A DNA stretch of 64,000 nucleotides from Pseudaminobacter sp047739745 (GTDB lineage: Bacteria; Pseudomonadota; Alphaproteobacteria; Rhizobiales; Rhizobiaceae). Shown one piece after another: positions 1 to 9,390 of this stretch. How positions within the stretch are numbered: position 1 is the stretch's first letter; each line of letters starts with the position of its first letter. A model generated the notes under the pieces. That model was not told the DNA's origin. It saw only the letters and a list, made by a program, of their open reading frames with translations, and did no database searches. Both the position numbers and the translations under genes were made by a program. The stretch is from contig NZ_JBLLVA010000014.1 in assembly GCF_047739745.1 (NCBI RefSeq), positions 1 to 64,000 of the forward strand, read 5' to 3'.

Positions 1-261
1 ACTTCCCCCTCACCAACCCCGCGCAAGCGCCGACAAACCGCTCCCCCAAACCGCCATATTGGAGCCCCATTGAAGTCCCAAGCCGGCTCAACATGAAACT
101 GTCCGGCACCGCGTGCGCGCGCGTTCCATATATGGGGACAAATCCACCGACACGCAAACATCCACCGCGTTTCGTTGACTTCCGCCCTCACCACGGGCAA
201 TTGTCGCAGCAATCAACATAAGCAGGCCGGGTTTTAATCGGAACAGCACCGCCAATCCTGA

Positions 262-2208
262 ATGCAAGATACCGACCAGACCATAGCCGAACTCGGCAAC
301 GAGCCGCCGCTGATTGCCGATGGGCGCAGCGGGCCGCCCGACCGACGCGAAGTTTCGGCGCGCTGGCTCTCCGGCACCTTTCTAACGGGAATCACGTCCA
401 GCGTGCTGATGGGCGTGGCGCTGTTTGCAGCGCTGGACGGACGCGAGCAGCTGGCGACGCCGCCTGAGATCGCCGAACTCGCCATCATGCCGAAGGGCGG
501 CGGCCAGAGCGCCAAGGCGGCCAAGCTGGTGCCTCAGACCCAGATTGCCAGAGCGCGCGACCGGCGACGCATGGACGTGTCCGTTGCCAGCAGGGTCGGC
601 GATCGCGACGTCGTGCGTACAGTCCCCTTCGTCCAGGTGAAGATGGCACTTGCCGCCAGCTACAAGACCGCGCGCAGCTATCCGCCCTTCGATCCGCTCG
701 AAGTGTTCGCCGAGGATGGCGCCGCGCAGACGGCGGCAGCCCCGGCCAGCCAGATTTATGGCGTCAAGGTCGAAAGCGAAATGAGCCTCAAGACCGTCGA
801 TTTTCCGCTCGAAGCGGCGGCCTTCGACGAAAAGAGCGACCTTTCCGCAGATGAGGTCGAGCAGGTGGTGCGCACCACCGGTGCGATCCTCACCGATGGC
901 GACGTTCAGGTCGCCGCCCTGCACTATGTCGACCCGGAGCGCTTCGGAAATTCCTTCGCGACGCAATCCCTTGCCGGCTCCTACGGCGTGCGGATCGTGC
1001 CGGAAAATGTCTCGGTTTCGCCGCGCGAGATCGCGGACGATGACGCCCTCTCCTATGCCGAGGAAATCATTCCGTTCAAGGTTGAGCGCGATATCGCAGA
1101 GGCTCTGGCGGAGTCGGGCTATACCGGCGCCGACGCGACCGGCATGGCCGAGGCGATTGCCAAGATGCTGCATGCCTCCAAGCTCAAAGCGGGCACTGTG
1201 CTGCGCGTCGGGCTCGAAGTGCGCGGCGATGCGGCACGAATCGTGCGCACCAGCGTCTATGATCGCAAGCAGCATCTGCTGACGATCGCGCTCGATGACC
1301 GCAGTCAATATGTCGTCGCCAACGAGCCGGACACAACCCCGGAGCTTTTGACCGCTTTCGACGATTCGCAGCCAATCACCACGCGCAGCAATCTGCCGAG
1401 CGTTTATGACGGCATTTATCGAGCCGCCTACTCCTATGGCATGTCGCGCACCACCACGAAGCAACTTATCAGGCTGTTGGCTTCGGAAGTCGATTTCCAG
1501 TCGCGCCTCAATCCATCCGACCGCCTTGAAGTGTTCTTCTCGCAGCCCGACGGCGAAGACCAGATGTCGGAGGATTCGCAGATACTCTACGTTTCCGCGA
1601 CCTTCGGCGGCACCACCCGCAATTTCTACCGCTTCCAGATGCGGGACGGCACCTTCGACTATTTCGACGGCGAAGGTCGAAGCGCCAGGCAGTTCCTTCT
1701 GCGCAAACCGCTGCCGAACGGCACTTTCCGCTCTGCCTTTGGCGGTCGCCGCCACCCCATCCTCGGCTATGTCCGGATGCATACCGGCGTGGATTGGTCT
1801 GCTCCGACGGGATCGCCGATCATCGCCGCCGGCAATGGCGTCGTCGAGAAGTCCGGTTGGGCCGGCGGATATGGCAAGCAAACGATTATCCGTCACGCCA
1901 ATGGCTATGAGACTTCCTACAACCATCAGAGCGCATTCGCGCGCGGCATCTCCGTCGGCGCCAAAGTCAGGCAGGGCCAGGTCATCGGCTATGTCGGCAC
2001 CACCGGCCTTTCGACCGGCTCACATCTGCACTACGAACTGATCGTCAACGGCACCAAGGTCGATCCGATGCGTGTGCGTCTGCCGGTCGGTCGCACGCTC
2101 GAGGGCGAGGATCTCGTCGCCTTCAAGCGCGAGCGCGAACGCATCGACGATCTGCTCGAGGACGATGCGGGCAGCCCGCTCAAAGTGGCGGCCGCCGGAG
2201 CGGAATGA
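262..2208 (+). CDS. M23 family peptidoglycan metallopeptidase, membrane-anchored
   Basis: This 648-residue protein has one hydrophobic segment at about residues 38-58 (GTFLTGITSSVLMGVALFAA), which should anchor it in the inner membrane with the rest in the periplasm. The C-terminal third is a LytM/M23 domain. His507 and Asp511 (in MHTGVDW) and His588-Leu-His590 (in HLHYE) are the expected zinc ligands and catalytic histidines. M23 enzymes of this type cut peptide cross-links in peptidoglycan. All the metal-binding residues are present, so it is probably an active hydrolase and not a LytM activator. The long middle region (about 60-480) shows nothing I can name, but resembles the N-terminal extensions of MepM/ShyA-type endopeptidases. 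It is convergent with the exporter gene, 9 bp apart. The family is certain; the substrate is inferred. Confidence 0.9.
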   Translation: MQDTDQTIAELGNEPPLIADGRSGPPDRREVSARWLSGTFLTGITSSVLMGVALFAALDGREQLATPPEIAELAIMPKGGGQSAKAAKLVPQTQIARARDRRRMDVSVASRVGDRDVVRTVPFVQVKMALAASYKTARSYPPFDPLEVFAEDGAAQTAAAPASQIYGVKVESEMSLKTVDFPLEAAAFDEKSDLSADEVEQVVRTTGAILTDGDVQVAALHYVDPERFGNSFATQSLAGSYGVRIVPENVSVSPREIADDDALSYAEEIIPFKVERDIAEALAESGYTGADATGMAEAIAKMLHASKLKAGTVLRVGLEVRGDAARIVRTSVYDRKQHLLTIALDDRSQYVVANEPDTTPELLTAFDDSQPITTRSNLPSVYDGIYRAAYSYGMSRTTTKQLIRLLASEVDFQSRLNPSDRLEVFFSQPDGEDQMSEDSQILYVSATFGGTTRNFYRFQMRDGTFDYFDGEGRSARQFLLRKPLPNGTFRSAFGGRRHPILGYVRMHTGVDWSAPTGSPIIAAGNGVVEKSGWAGGYGKQTIIRHANGYETSYNHQSAFARGISVGAKVRQGQVIGYVGTTGLSTGSHLHYELIVNGTKVDPMRVRLPVGRTLEGEDLVAFKRERERIDDLLEDDAGSPLKVAAAGAE

Positions 2209-2217
2209 AAAAGTAAT

Positions 2218-3792
2218 TCAGGATTGCGAACTTCCGGCCTGCTTGGCCCGGATCCTGTCCAGTGATTCGCGCCCCGGAACAGTCAGCCATGCGGTGAGTG
2301 CGGATGCCACGCAAAGCGCGGCGGTCACCCAGGCGACGGCGGAAAATGCGGCGTCGCTGGCTGCGACGCGCAATGTCTCCAACCCGGCGGGAAGGTTCGC
2401 CGCCGGCTCGCCGAAATCCGGCACCTCGCCATTGCCGGCAAGCACCGAAGCGTAGCGGAACGCCGCAATTCCGCCCAGCATGGCGACGGCGATGAGCCCG
2501 GCGATTCGCGAAACGGCGTTGTTGATGCCCGAGGCCGCCCCGGTGTCCTTGTCTTCGACCGAGGTCATGATTGCGGTGGAGAGCGGCGACACGACAAGCG
2601 ACATGCCGAGACCCATAAGCACCATGGCGGGGAATATCGCCGACCAGAAGCCATGGAAGCCCAGCCCTGTGGCGATGGCAAGCCCCGCGAAAGAAGCCGC
2701 AACGACCAAACTGCCCAAGGCAATCGGCAGGCGCGGACCGATTCGGTCTGACAACGCCCCAACCGGACCCGACAGTAACGCAATCGCACCCGACAGCGGC
2801 AGGAAGATCAGGCTCGTCTCGGCAGCACTCAAGCCCCAGCCGGCGATCAGCAGCATCGGCAGGTAGAAGAGAATTCCTGAAAGCGCAAAGTAAAGGAAGA
2901 ATGTCGCTATATTCGCGCCTGAAAAGGCCCCTATTCTGAAAAGCGAAAGGTCGACCATCGGCTCGGTTTGACGGCGCTCCCACAAAAGGAAGTAACCGAA
3001 AAGCGCCAGGCCCACGGCCATGGACGCGAGCGGTACCATCTCGCTCGATTGTGCGTTTTCCGAAGAGAGCGCCGTCAACCCATAGGCGATCGCACCCAGT
3101 CCCGCCGTCGCGATCGCCGCCCCGCTGAGATCAAGTTGGCGTTTCTGCGTCGCCTCGTCGTTCGGCACCTTGGTCAGGAGAAGATAGAGCGCGATCCCGC
3201 CAAGCGGCAGGTTTATGGCGAATATCACCCGCCAGATGCTGTCACCGAAGGTGGAGAGTACGACGCCACCCACCACCGGGCCGAGCGCGGTGGTCAAGGC
3301 GGAAGACGCTGCCCAAATGCCGATCGCCCTGCCCCGCTCCGCCTTCGGATAGGCCTTGGCAATGATCGCCAGGCTGCCGGGCACCATGATCGCGGCGCCT
3401 ATGCCCTGGATTGCCCGCGCTGCGATCAGCGATGTCGGGTCGGGCGCCAGCGCGCAAAACAGCGAGGCGGCGACAAAGAGCATGATACCGGTGATGAAGG
3501 TCCGCCGCAGGCCGTAATTGTCGCCGGCAGCGCCACCGGCGAGAATCAGCGCCGAAAGCGTCAGCGCATAGGCATTCGAAATCCATTGCGCCTCGACCAG
3601 CGTCGCGCCGAGATCGGTGCGAATTGCCGGTATGGCGATCGATACCACCGACCCGTCGATGAAACCCAGGGCGGACGCGAGGATCGCCGCAATCAGAACA
3701 TAGCGGCGCTGAGATCGCGGGCAAAAAGCGCCATTCTCGACCGGAGCAGCTTGCGGCGCGGCATCGCGATTGGTTTCGCACGGAGACTGCAT
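2218..3792 (-). CDS. MFS transporter, DHA2 (EmrB/QacA-type) drug exporter
   Basis: A 524-residue hydrophobic protein with about 14 predicted membrane segments, the DHA2 layout. The loop-2/3 region GGAAGDNYGLRRTF fits the MFS motif A (GxxxDRxGRR). The segment AARAIQGIGAAIMVPGSLAII is the conserved TM4-5 motif of EmrB/QacA-type proton antiporters, and GPVVGGVV is motif C of exporters. It probably expels toxic organic compounds; no substrate can be assigned. I start it at MQSPCETN, because the upstream in-frame Met adds a stretch unlike a conserved N-terminus. No membrane-fusion partner of the EmrA type lies next to it, so it may act alone. Confidence 0.88.
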   Translation of the reverse strand: MQSPCETNRDAAPQAAPVENGAFCPRSQRRYVLIAAILASALGFIDGSVVSIAIPAIRTDLGATLVEAQWISNAYALTLSALILAGGAAGDNYGLRRTFITGIMLFVAASLFCALAPDPTSLIAARAIQGIGAAIMVPGSLAIIAKAYPKAERGRAIGIWAASSALTTALGPVVGGVVLSTFGDSIWRVIFAINLPLGGIALYLLLTKVPNDEATQKRQLDLSGAAIATAGLGAIAYGLTALSSENAQSSEMVPLASMAVGLALFGYFLLWERRQTEPMVDLSLFRIGAFSGANIATFFLYFALSGILFYLPMLLIAGWGLSAAETSLIFLPLSGAIALLSGPVGALSDRIGPRLPIALGSLVVAASFAGLAIATGLGFHGFWSAIFPAMVLMGLGMSLVVSPLSTAIMTSVEDKDTGAASGINNAVSRIAGLIAVAMLGGIAAFRYASVLAGNGEVPDFGEPAANLPAGLETLRVAASDAAFSAVAWVTAALCVASALTAWLTVPGRESLDRIRAKQAGSSQS

Positions 3793-3856
3793 GTCGCACA
3801 AACTAGCGCGACATGGCGGCAGCGGCAATCAAGCCGCGATCGACAACCTCAAGCTT

Positions 3857-5299
3857 CTATTCCACGAACTCGACGGTCACGCCCGGGCTCACCAGCTTCG
3901 CCAGTTCCTGCGCGTCCCAATTGGTCAAGCGCACGCAGCCATGACTTTCGGTCTTGCCGATCTTTGAGGGATCGGGGGTGCCATGAACACCATAGGTCGG
4001 TTTGTCCAGCGCTATCCAGATCGATCCCACCGGCCCGTTCGGCCCAGGCGGAATGGTCAGTATCTTGTCGTTGTTGCCCTGCTTGAAGTTGAGTTTTGGA
4101 TTGTAGGTATAGTTCGGGTCGAACGCCACACGCGACACGGCATGCGTGCCGGTCGGCGACGGCGTGGCAGCCGAGCCGATCGTCGCCGGATAGGCGGCAA
4201 CGAGCTTGCCCGATTCGTCATAAGCGCGAACCTGCTTGCGCCCCTTGTCCGCGATGATGCGCTGCACTTTCGTGGCAACCGGACTGCCGACATTGGCGAC
4301 CCGGATCTTGGTGCCCGGACGAGAGAAGTTAACGCCCGGGTTGAGTGCCTTGAGATAGGCTTCGTCCATGTGGAACCGCTCGGCGAGCATTTCGGCAACC
4401 GATGTGTAGCTTAGGTGTCCAAGTTGTGCCTTCTCGCCGTAGTCGGAAGGTATAGCGGCGACAAACGGTCCGGCGGCGTCCTCGGGGGTAATCGTATAGG
4501 TGGTGAACGGATCGCCGCCACTGGCCGCCAGTGCTTCCTTTATCTTTGCGGTGTCGGTGGATTTCAGGTTGGTACCGGTCAATTCGCGATAGGCAACCAG
4601 CGCCTTGTCGACATTGCTGCCGAACTTCCCGTCGATGACGCCGGGGGAAGCGCCTGCCCTGTCCATCAACACCTGGATCGCCGCGACGTCCTCGCGGGCT
4701 GTAAACGTGGTCGGTGGCTCGATCGTCGCGCCGGGCACGGTTATCCGGTCGGAAGGTTGCGGCTCAGCCGTTCGCGGCATGATCTCACCTTCGAGCGGCG
4801 CCCGCTCGACAGGTTCGCGCTTTACGATCTGCGGCTCTGACTCGAAACCTTGGTCGGGATAGAGTTCCTCATCGGGAAAGGCGCGTCCTGGCGCCGGCGG
4901 AAATTCCTCGTCCCGCCAGCCGCGCGAATAGTCGCCATAGTCTTCGACCGGACCTTCGGGATAAATCTCGTAGCCGCGCTCTCGGTCTCTGCGCAGCCGC
5001 TCCATGTCTTCCGGATCATCGAGATAGTAACGATCCTCGCGTCGCAATTCGCGCTGGCGCAACACACGCCGTGGCGGCTGCACCGCAATCACTTCGCCGG
5101 TATAGGAGTCGACCAGCACCCGATTGCCGTTGCCGTCGAAGTAGATTTCGACATCGCCGGATTGTGCGAGGATGATGCGCTCTTCCTCGTGGCCGCCAGC
5201 GATTCGCTCATGTTCTTCGGCCCGTTCGGCCGCTGCCTGTGCGCCCGAAATGCAAAATCCGGCCAAAAATGCCGAAAGAACGATGGTTTTCGTGACCAT
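3857..5299 (-). CDS. L,D-transpeptidase with peptidoglycan-binding domain
   Basis: The YkuD catalytic domain lies at the C-terminus of this 480-residue protein, with the signature ESHGCVRLTNWD. His453 and the nucleophile Cys455 are both present. Upstream (about residues 215-270) is a region ending near IDGKFGSNVDKALVAYRE, which matches a PG_binding_1 domain. An acidic, Arg/Tyr/Pro-rich linker separates it from a clear signal peptide (VTKTIVLSAFLAGFCISGAQA). The enzyme should work in the periplasm, making 3-3 cross-links in peptidoglycan or attaching envelope proteins to it, as is common in Hyphomicrobiales. I start it at MVTKTIVLS because that gives a normal signal peptide; an in-frame ATG 48 bases further up is possible. 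It sits 64 bp upstream of the MFS gene on the same strand. Confidence 0.9.
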   Translation of the reverse strand: MVTKTIVLSAFLAGFCISGAQAAAERAEEHERIAGGHEEERIILAQSGDVEIYFDGNGNRVLVDSYTGEVIAVQPPRRVLRQRELRREDRYYLDDPEDMERLRRDRERGYEIYPEGPVEDYGDYSRGWRDEEFPPAPGRAFPDEELYPDQGFESEPQIVKREPVERAPLEGEIMPRTAEPQPSDRITVPGATIEPPTTFTAREDVAAIQVLMDRAGASPGVIDGKFGSNVDKALVAYRELTGTNLKSTDTAKIKEALAASGGDPFTTYTITPEDAAGPFVAAIPSDYGEKAQLGHLSYTSVAEMLAERFHMDEAYLKALNPGVNFSRPGTKIRVANVGSPVATKVQRIIADKGRKQVRAYDESGKLVAAYPATIGSAATPSPTGTHAVSRVAFDPNYTYNPKLNFKQGNNDKILTIPPGPNGPVGSIWIALDKPTYGVHGTPDPSKIGKTESHGCVRLTNWDAQELAKLVSPGVTVEFVE

Positions 5300-5398
5300 T
5301 CCTTCCAAAATCCCGTCAGTCGATACTTTCGGCCCATATTTGCGCATTCCGCGTGTAATGCCTCGAATACACTAGAAGTTCCAATATGAACCGGGCAT

Positions 5399-5427
5399 GA
5401 AAATGGCCGCCAGGAGCGGCCATTTTC
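5399..5427 (-). terminator. Hairpin terminator of clpB
   Basis: A perfect 12-bp inverted repeat (GAAAATGGCCGC / GCGGCCATTTTC) with a 5-base loop lies 20 bp past the clpB stop codon. On the minus strand the 3' arm ends in ATTTTC, giving a short U-rich tail. Confidence 0.75.
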
Positions 5428-5446
5428 TGGGCGTCGATTGCGGCGT

Positions 5447-8056
5447 TCAAGCGGCCTTTTCCGTGGCGGCGGAAGGCGTTGGCATTGCGCGGAAGTTCAG
5501 CCGGTCGGAGCCGGCTGTAACCTTAACCGTCGATCCGTCCAGGATCTCGCCGAGAAGGATCTTTTCGGCGAGCGGATCCTGCAACTCCTTCTGCATCACC
5601 CGCTTCAACGGGCGCGCGCCGTAGGCGGGGTCGTAGCCCTTGCCGGCCAGCCACTCGACCGCATCCTCGTCGAGGTCGAGAGCGATCTTGCGGTCCGACA
5701 GCAGCGATTCGAGCCGCTTCAGCTGGATTTCTACGATCTGGCCCATATCCTGGCGGCGCAGGCGGTGGAACAGGATCACCTCGTCGACGCGGTTGAGAAA
5801 CTCCGGCCGGAACGAGGCCTTGACCACCGCCATGACTTCATCGCGTACCTTGTCGACGTCCTCGCCTTCGCCAAGCCCGACCAGATATTCGGCGCCGAGA
5901 TTGGAGGTCATGATGATCAACGTATTGCGAAAGTCTACCGTGCGGCCCTGACCGTCGGTCAGGCGGCCGTCGTCCAGAACCTGCAACAGCACGTTGAAGA
6001 CGTCGGGATGCGCCTTTTCGATCTCGTCGAACAGAATGACCTGATAGGGCCGGCGCCGCACCGCCTCGGTTAGCGCGCCACCCTCCTCATAACCGATATA
6101 GCCGGGAGGCGCGCCGATCAGCCGCGCGACCGAGTGCTTTTCCATGAACTCCGACATGTCGATGCGCACCATGGCGCTCTCGTCGTCGAACAGGAAGCTG
6201 GCAAGCGCCTTGGTCAGCTCCGTCTTGCCGACGCCGGTGGGCCCAAGGAACATGAACGAGCCGATCGGCCTATTAGGATCCTGAAGGCCGGCACGCGCGC
6301 GCCGAACGGCTTTCGACACCGCCTGCACCGCCTCGCCCTGTCCGACGACTCGCTTGGCGATTTCGTCCTCCATACGCAGCAGCTTCTCGCGCTCGCCTTG
6401 CAGCATCTTGTCGACCGGAATTCCGGTCCAGCGCGAGACGATATGGGCAACGTGATCGGGCGTCACGGTCTCCTCGACCATCGAGCCTTTCCCGTCCTGC
6501 GCCTCGGCGTCCTTCAGCTTGCGCTCGAGTTCCGGGATTTGCCCATATGCCAGTTCGCCGGCACGCTGGAATTCGCCATTGCGCTGGGCGATGGCCAGTT
6601 CGTTGCGTGCGTCGTCGAGTTGCTTCTTCAGATCTGCCGCCAGACCAAGCTTGGCCTTTTCTGCCGCCCAGGTCGCGGTAATCGCCGCCGATTCCTCCTC
6701 GAGGTCGGTCAGTTCCTTTTCGAGCCGTCCAAGGCGATCCTTGGACGCCTCATCGGTTTCGACCTTCAACGCCTCGCGCTCGATCTTGAGCTGCATGATG
6801 CGCCGGTCGATCTCGTCGAGTGCCTCAGGCTTCGAATCGACCTGCATGCGCAGGCGAGACGCAGCCTCGTCCACCAGGTCGATCGCCTTGTCCGGCAGAA
6901 AACGGTCGGTGATGTAGCGATTGGACAGGGTTGCCGCCGAGACGAGTGCCGAATCGGAGATGCGCACCTTATGGTGCTGCTCATATTTCTCCTTCAGCCC
7001 GCGCAGGATCGAAACCGTATCCTCGACGGTCGGCTCATCGACGAAAACCGGCTGGAAGCGCCGCGCCAGCGCTGCATCCTTCTCGACATGCTTGCGGTAC
7101 TCGTCGAGCGTGGTCGCACCGACGCAGTGCAATTCGCCGCGCGCCAGCGCCGGCTTCAGCAAGTTGGAGGCGTCCATTGCGCCGTCTGCCTTGCCCGCGC
7201 CGACCAGCGTGTGCATCTCGTCGATGAACAGGATGATGTTCCCGTCGGCCGCCGTAACTTCGGAAAGCACAGCCTTCAGCCGCTCCTCGAATTCGCCGCG
7301 GTATTTCGCGCCGGCAATGAGTGCGCCCATGTCGAGCGCCATCAACTGCTTGTCCTTGAGCGATTCGGGCACGTCGCCATTGACGATGCGAAGCGCCAGC
7401 CCTTCCGCAATGGCCGTCTTGCCGACGCCGGGCTCGCCGATCAGCACCGGATTGTTCTTGGTGCGGCGCGACAGAACCTGGATCGTGCGACGGATTTCGT
7501 CGTCACGGCCGATCACCGGATCGAGCTTTCCCGAACGCGCATCGGCGGTCAGGTCGCGTGCGTATTTCTTCAGCGCGTCATAGCCCTGCTCCGCACTTGC
7601 CGAATCGGCGGTGCGGCCCTTGCGGATTTCATTGATTGCCTGGTTCAAGCCTTGAGCGGTAACCCCGGCCTTGGAAAGGATATCCGACGTCTTGGCCGAC
7701 TTTTCGACGGCCAGCGCGGTCAACAGGCGCTCCACGGTGACAAAACTGTCGCCGGCCTTCTTGGCGAGTTCCTCGGCAGTGGAAAACACCTTCGCCAGCG
7801 GCTGCGCGAGATAGAGCTGGCCATTGCCGCCTTCGACGCGTGGCATCGCCTCCAGTGCTGCCTCGACACCGAGTTTCACATCGCCGGGCCGACCTCCCGC
7901 CCGTTCGATCAGCGATGCGGCAAGCCCCTCGTCATCATCGACGAGGACTTTCAGGATATGTTCAGGGGTGAATTGCTGATGATTTTTTGAAAGCGCCAGC
8001 GTCTGCGCCGACTGAATGAAACCACGCACGCGCTCGGAATATTTCTCAAGATTCAT
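5447..8056 (-). CDS. clpB: ATP-dependent disaggregase ClpB
   Basis: An 869-residue Hsp100 chaperone of full family length. In order: an N-terminal Clp repeat domain (MNLEKYSERVRGFIQSAQ...), AAA+ module 1 with Walker A GEPGVGKT (about residue 206) and FIDEMHTLVGAG, the long coiled-coil middle domain (about 400-530), then AAA+ module 2 with Walker A GPTGVGKT (about 605) and the GYIGYEEGG pore loop. The middle domain separates ClpB from ClpA and ClpC. It rescues aggregated proteins together with DnaK. The start is placed at MNLEKY, the usual ClpB N-terminus; a Met four codons earlier is less likely. A heat-shock-type promoter lies about 95 bp upstream, and a strong hairpin follows the stop codon. 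Confidence 0.98.
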   Translation of the reverse strand: MNLEKYSERVRGFIQSAQTLALSKNHQQFTPEHILKVLVDDDEGLAASLIERAGGRPGDVKLGVEAALEAMPRVEGGNGQLYLAQPLAKVFSTAEELAKKAGDSFVTVERLLTALAVEKSAKTSDILSKAGVTAQGLNQAINEIRKGRTADSASAEQGYDALKKYARDLTADARSGKLDPVIGRDDEIRRTIQVLSRRTKNNPVLIGEPGVGKTAIAEGLALRIVNGDVPESLKDKQLMALDMGALIAGAKYRGEFEERLKAVLSEVTAADGNIILFIDEMHTLVGAGKADGAMDASNLLKPALARGELHCVGATTLDEYRKHVEKDAALARRFQPVFVDEPTVEDTVSILRGLKEKYEQHHKVRISDSALVSAATLSNRYITDRFLPDKAIDLVDEAASRLRMQVDSKPEALDEIDRRIMQLKIEREALKVETDEASKDRLGRLEKELTDLEEESAAITATWAAEKAKLGLAADLKKQLDDARNELAIAQRNGEFQRAGELAYGQIPELERKLKDAEAQDGKGSMVEETVTPDHVAHIVSRWTGIPVDKMLQGEREKLLRMEDEIAKRVVGQGEAVQAVSKAVRRARAGLQDPNRPIGSFMFLGPTGVGKTELTKALASFLFDDESAMVRIDMSEFMEKHSVARLIGAPPGYIGYEEGGALTEAVRRRPYQVILFDEIEKAHPDVFNVLLQVLDDGRLTDGQGRTVDFRNTLIIMTSNLGAEYLVGLGEGEDVDKVRDEVMAVVKASFRPEFLNRVDEVILFHRLRRQDMGQIVEIQLKRLESLLSDRKIALDLDEDAVEWLAGKGYDPAYGARPLKRVMQKELQDPLAEKILLGEILDGSTVKVTAGSDRLNFRAMPTPSAATEKAA

Positions 8057-8150
8057 GATTGTCTCCATTCCGTCACCGGCCCGCTCTGCGGCACCGGATC
8101 AGATTGCGGTGACGGACCCGCCCCAAGGAGCCGGATCCATTTCATTCGAG

Positions 8151-8178
8151 ATATGGGGATGCACCGAAATTCCTCAAG
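8151..8178 (-). promoter_or_regulatory. RpoH (heat-shock sigma) type promoter of clpB
   Basis: Read on the minus strand, CTTG (8175-8178) is followed after exactly 18 bp by CCATAT (8151-8156), preceded by two further C residues. This fits the alphaproteobacterial RpoH consensus, CTTG-N17/18-CCATAT. It lies about 95 bp upstream of clpB, a classic heat-shock gene, so the assignment is well supported. The transcription start would be near 8144. Confidence 0.75.
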
Positions 8179-8201
8179 ACATTTCAAGCCGTGGAAAACA
8201 A

Positions 8202-8231
8202 AAACGGCGGGGCACAAGGGCCCCGCCGTTT
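8202..8231 (-). terminator. Intrinsic terminator of the DUF4167 gene
   Basis: A perfect 12-bp GC-rich stem (AAACGGCGGGGC / GCCCCGCCGTTT, 6-base loop) lies 23 bp past the stop codon of the DUF4167 gene. On the minus strand it is followed by TTTTTGTTTTCC, a good U-tract. It lies just upstream of the clpB promoter and so insulates the two genes. Confidence 0.88.
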
Positions 8232-8254
8232 GAACTTACGAATGGCTGGAAAAT

Positions 8255-9076
8255 TCAGAGCCCACTTGCCGGCGCAAGGGTCGAACTTTCATCCGTTGCT
8301 TCGGCTCCCTTCGATGCCGTCGGCGCCTCGGATCGCTCGCCATCGGCTGCGGCTTCCTGCTCGGGCTGGCGCTCGCCCCGTCGGGGGCGACGACGCGGGC
8401 GCGGAGCGGCGGCCGGTGCCTCATTGTGCTCGGAAGCCTGCGATGTCTCGGCTGTTGCCGCCTCGGCAGGAGCCGCATCATTCGCCTCCGCGATCGAAGC
8501 AGATTCAGGAGCAGGCGCGGTCGTTTGCGCCTGAGTCCGTGCCGGACGCCTTCCGCGCCCGCGACCGCTCGGCCTTTCGGTGGCCGTCTGCGCGTTCAGC
8601 GCGACTTCGGCGGGTGTACCCTCGATCACCGGCTGCGGCCCGGAACCATCGCTTGCGGCGGGGGCAGCAGGCGGCGTCTCCGGCACCTGCTCGCCGTTCT
8701 GCCGATTGGCGTTGCCGTCCACGGTCTCGAATTCCTCGCGGTCCTGATCCAGATCGTCGTCGATGTCGTCGCGATTGGGCTGAACCTGCTGGATCGGCAT
8801 CTGCGCCTGGGCGGCTGCGATGATGCGATTGTAGTGTTCGGCGTGTTGCAGATAGTTCTCGGCCATCACGCGATCGCCAGCGCTTTGGGCATCGCGGGCC
8901 AGAGCGGCATATTTCTCGGCAATCTGCTGGGCCGAACCGCGAATCTTGACGTCCGGACCGTTGCTTTCATAGTTGCGCGTGAGTGGATTCGGCCCGCGAC
9001 GGTTGTTGTTATTGTTGTTGCCGCCGCCATTGTTGTTGCGGCCGCGCATGCGCCTGTTCTGCTGTTGTGGCCTCAT
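8255..9076 (-). CDS. DUF4167 domain-containing protein
   Basis: A 273-residue protein whose N-terminal 90 residues match DUF4167, a domain found in alphaproteobacteria: RGPNPLTRNYESNGPDVKIRG, then AQQIAEKYAALARDAQSAGDRVMAENYLQHAEHY. Before it is an Arg/Asn/Gly-rich basic tract with runs of Asn and Gly, encoded by near-perfect AAC/GGC triplet repeats. After it (about 110-273) is an acidic, Ala/Pro/Glu-rich low-complexity tail with Arg patches, likely disordered. The composition suggests nucleic-acid or ribosome binding, but that is only inference. The gene is monocistronic, with its own terminator, between prmC and clpB. Confidence 0.88.
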   Translation of the reverse strand: MRPQQQNRRMRGRNNNGGGNNNNNNRRGPNPLTRNYESNGPDVKIRGSAQQIAEKYAALARDAQSAGDRVMAENYLQHAEHYNRIIAAAQAQMPIQQVQPNRDDIDDDLDQDREEFETVDGNANRQNGEQVPETPPAAPAASDGSGPQPVIEGTPAEVALNAQTATERPSGRGRGRRPARTQAQTTAPAPESASIAEANDAAPAEAATAETSQASEHNEAPAAAPRPRRRPRRGERQPEQEAAADGERSEAPTASKGAEATDESSTLAPASGL

Positions 9077-9390
9077 CAGACTCTCTTCATGTCATTTTCA
9101 ACTTGAAAAATAGGCAAGGTGCCTCGGCGGCCAGCCGTTCGTGCTACCCCGACGGTGTTCGCCCGCATCGATTGCGTCGGCGTCACGTACCATTCTGTTC
9201 CGGTCTCATGTCACTTGCCGGGTGATCCCCGCACGAAGCATAAAGCGTCGCTTTCGCAAGAAGGCAGTTTGTTTCTTAGGGAACCGAATCGGTAACAGCA
9301 CTGCCTGCTTCGTTCTCATCCGGTGTTTTGACCCTAGCGGCATTCCGACACGTTGCCAAGTATTTTTTCGGCCGCCACCAAAGCTTTGAT
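9077..9390. other. Intergenic region upstream of the DUF4167 gene
   Basis: These 314 bases separate the prmC stop codon from the DUF4167 start. Open frames on both strands are short and unlike any protein I recognise. The part nearest 9076 must hold the DUF4167 promoter, but I see no clear -35/-10 pair or hairpin. Confidence 0.4.

Noticed and set aside
126..135. CCATATATGG palindrome in the first intergenic region
   Set aside because: A 10-bp palindrome alone, with no promoter near it, is likely chance.
6134..7990. A 618-codon open frame on the plus strand
   Set aside because: Antisense to clpB; the composition is typical of a shadow frame in high-GC DNA.
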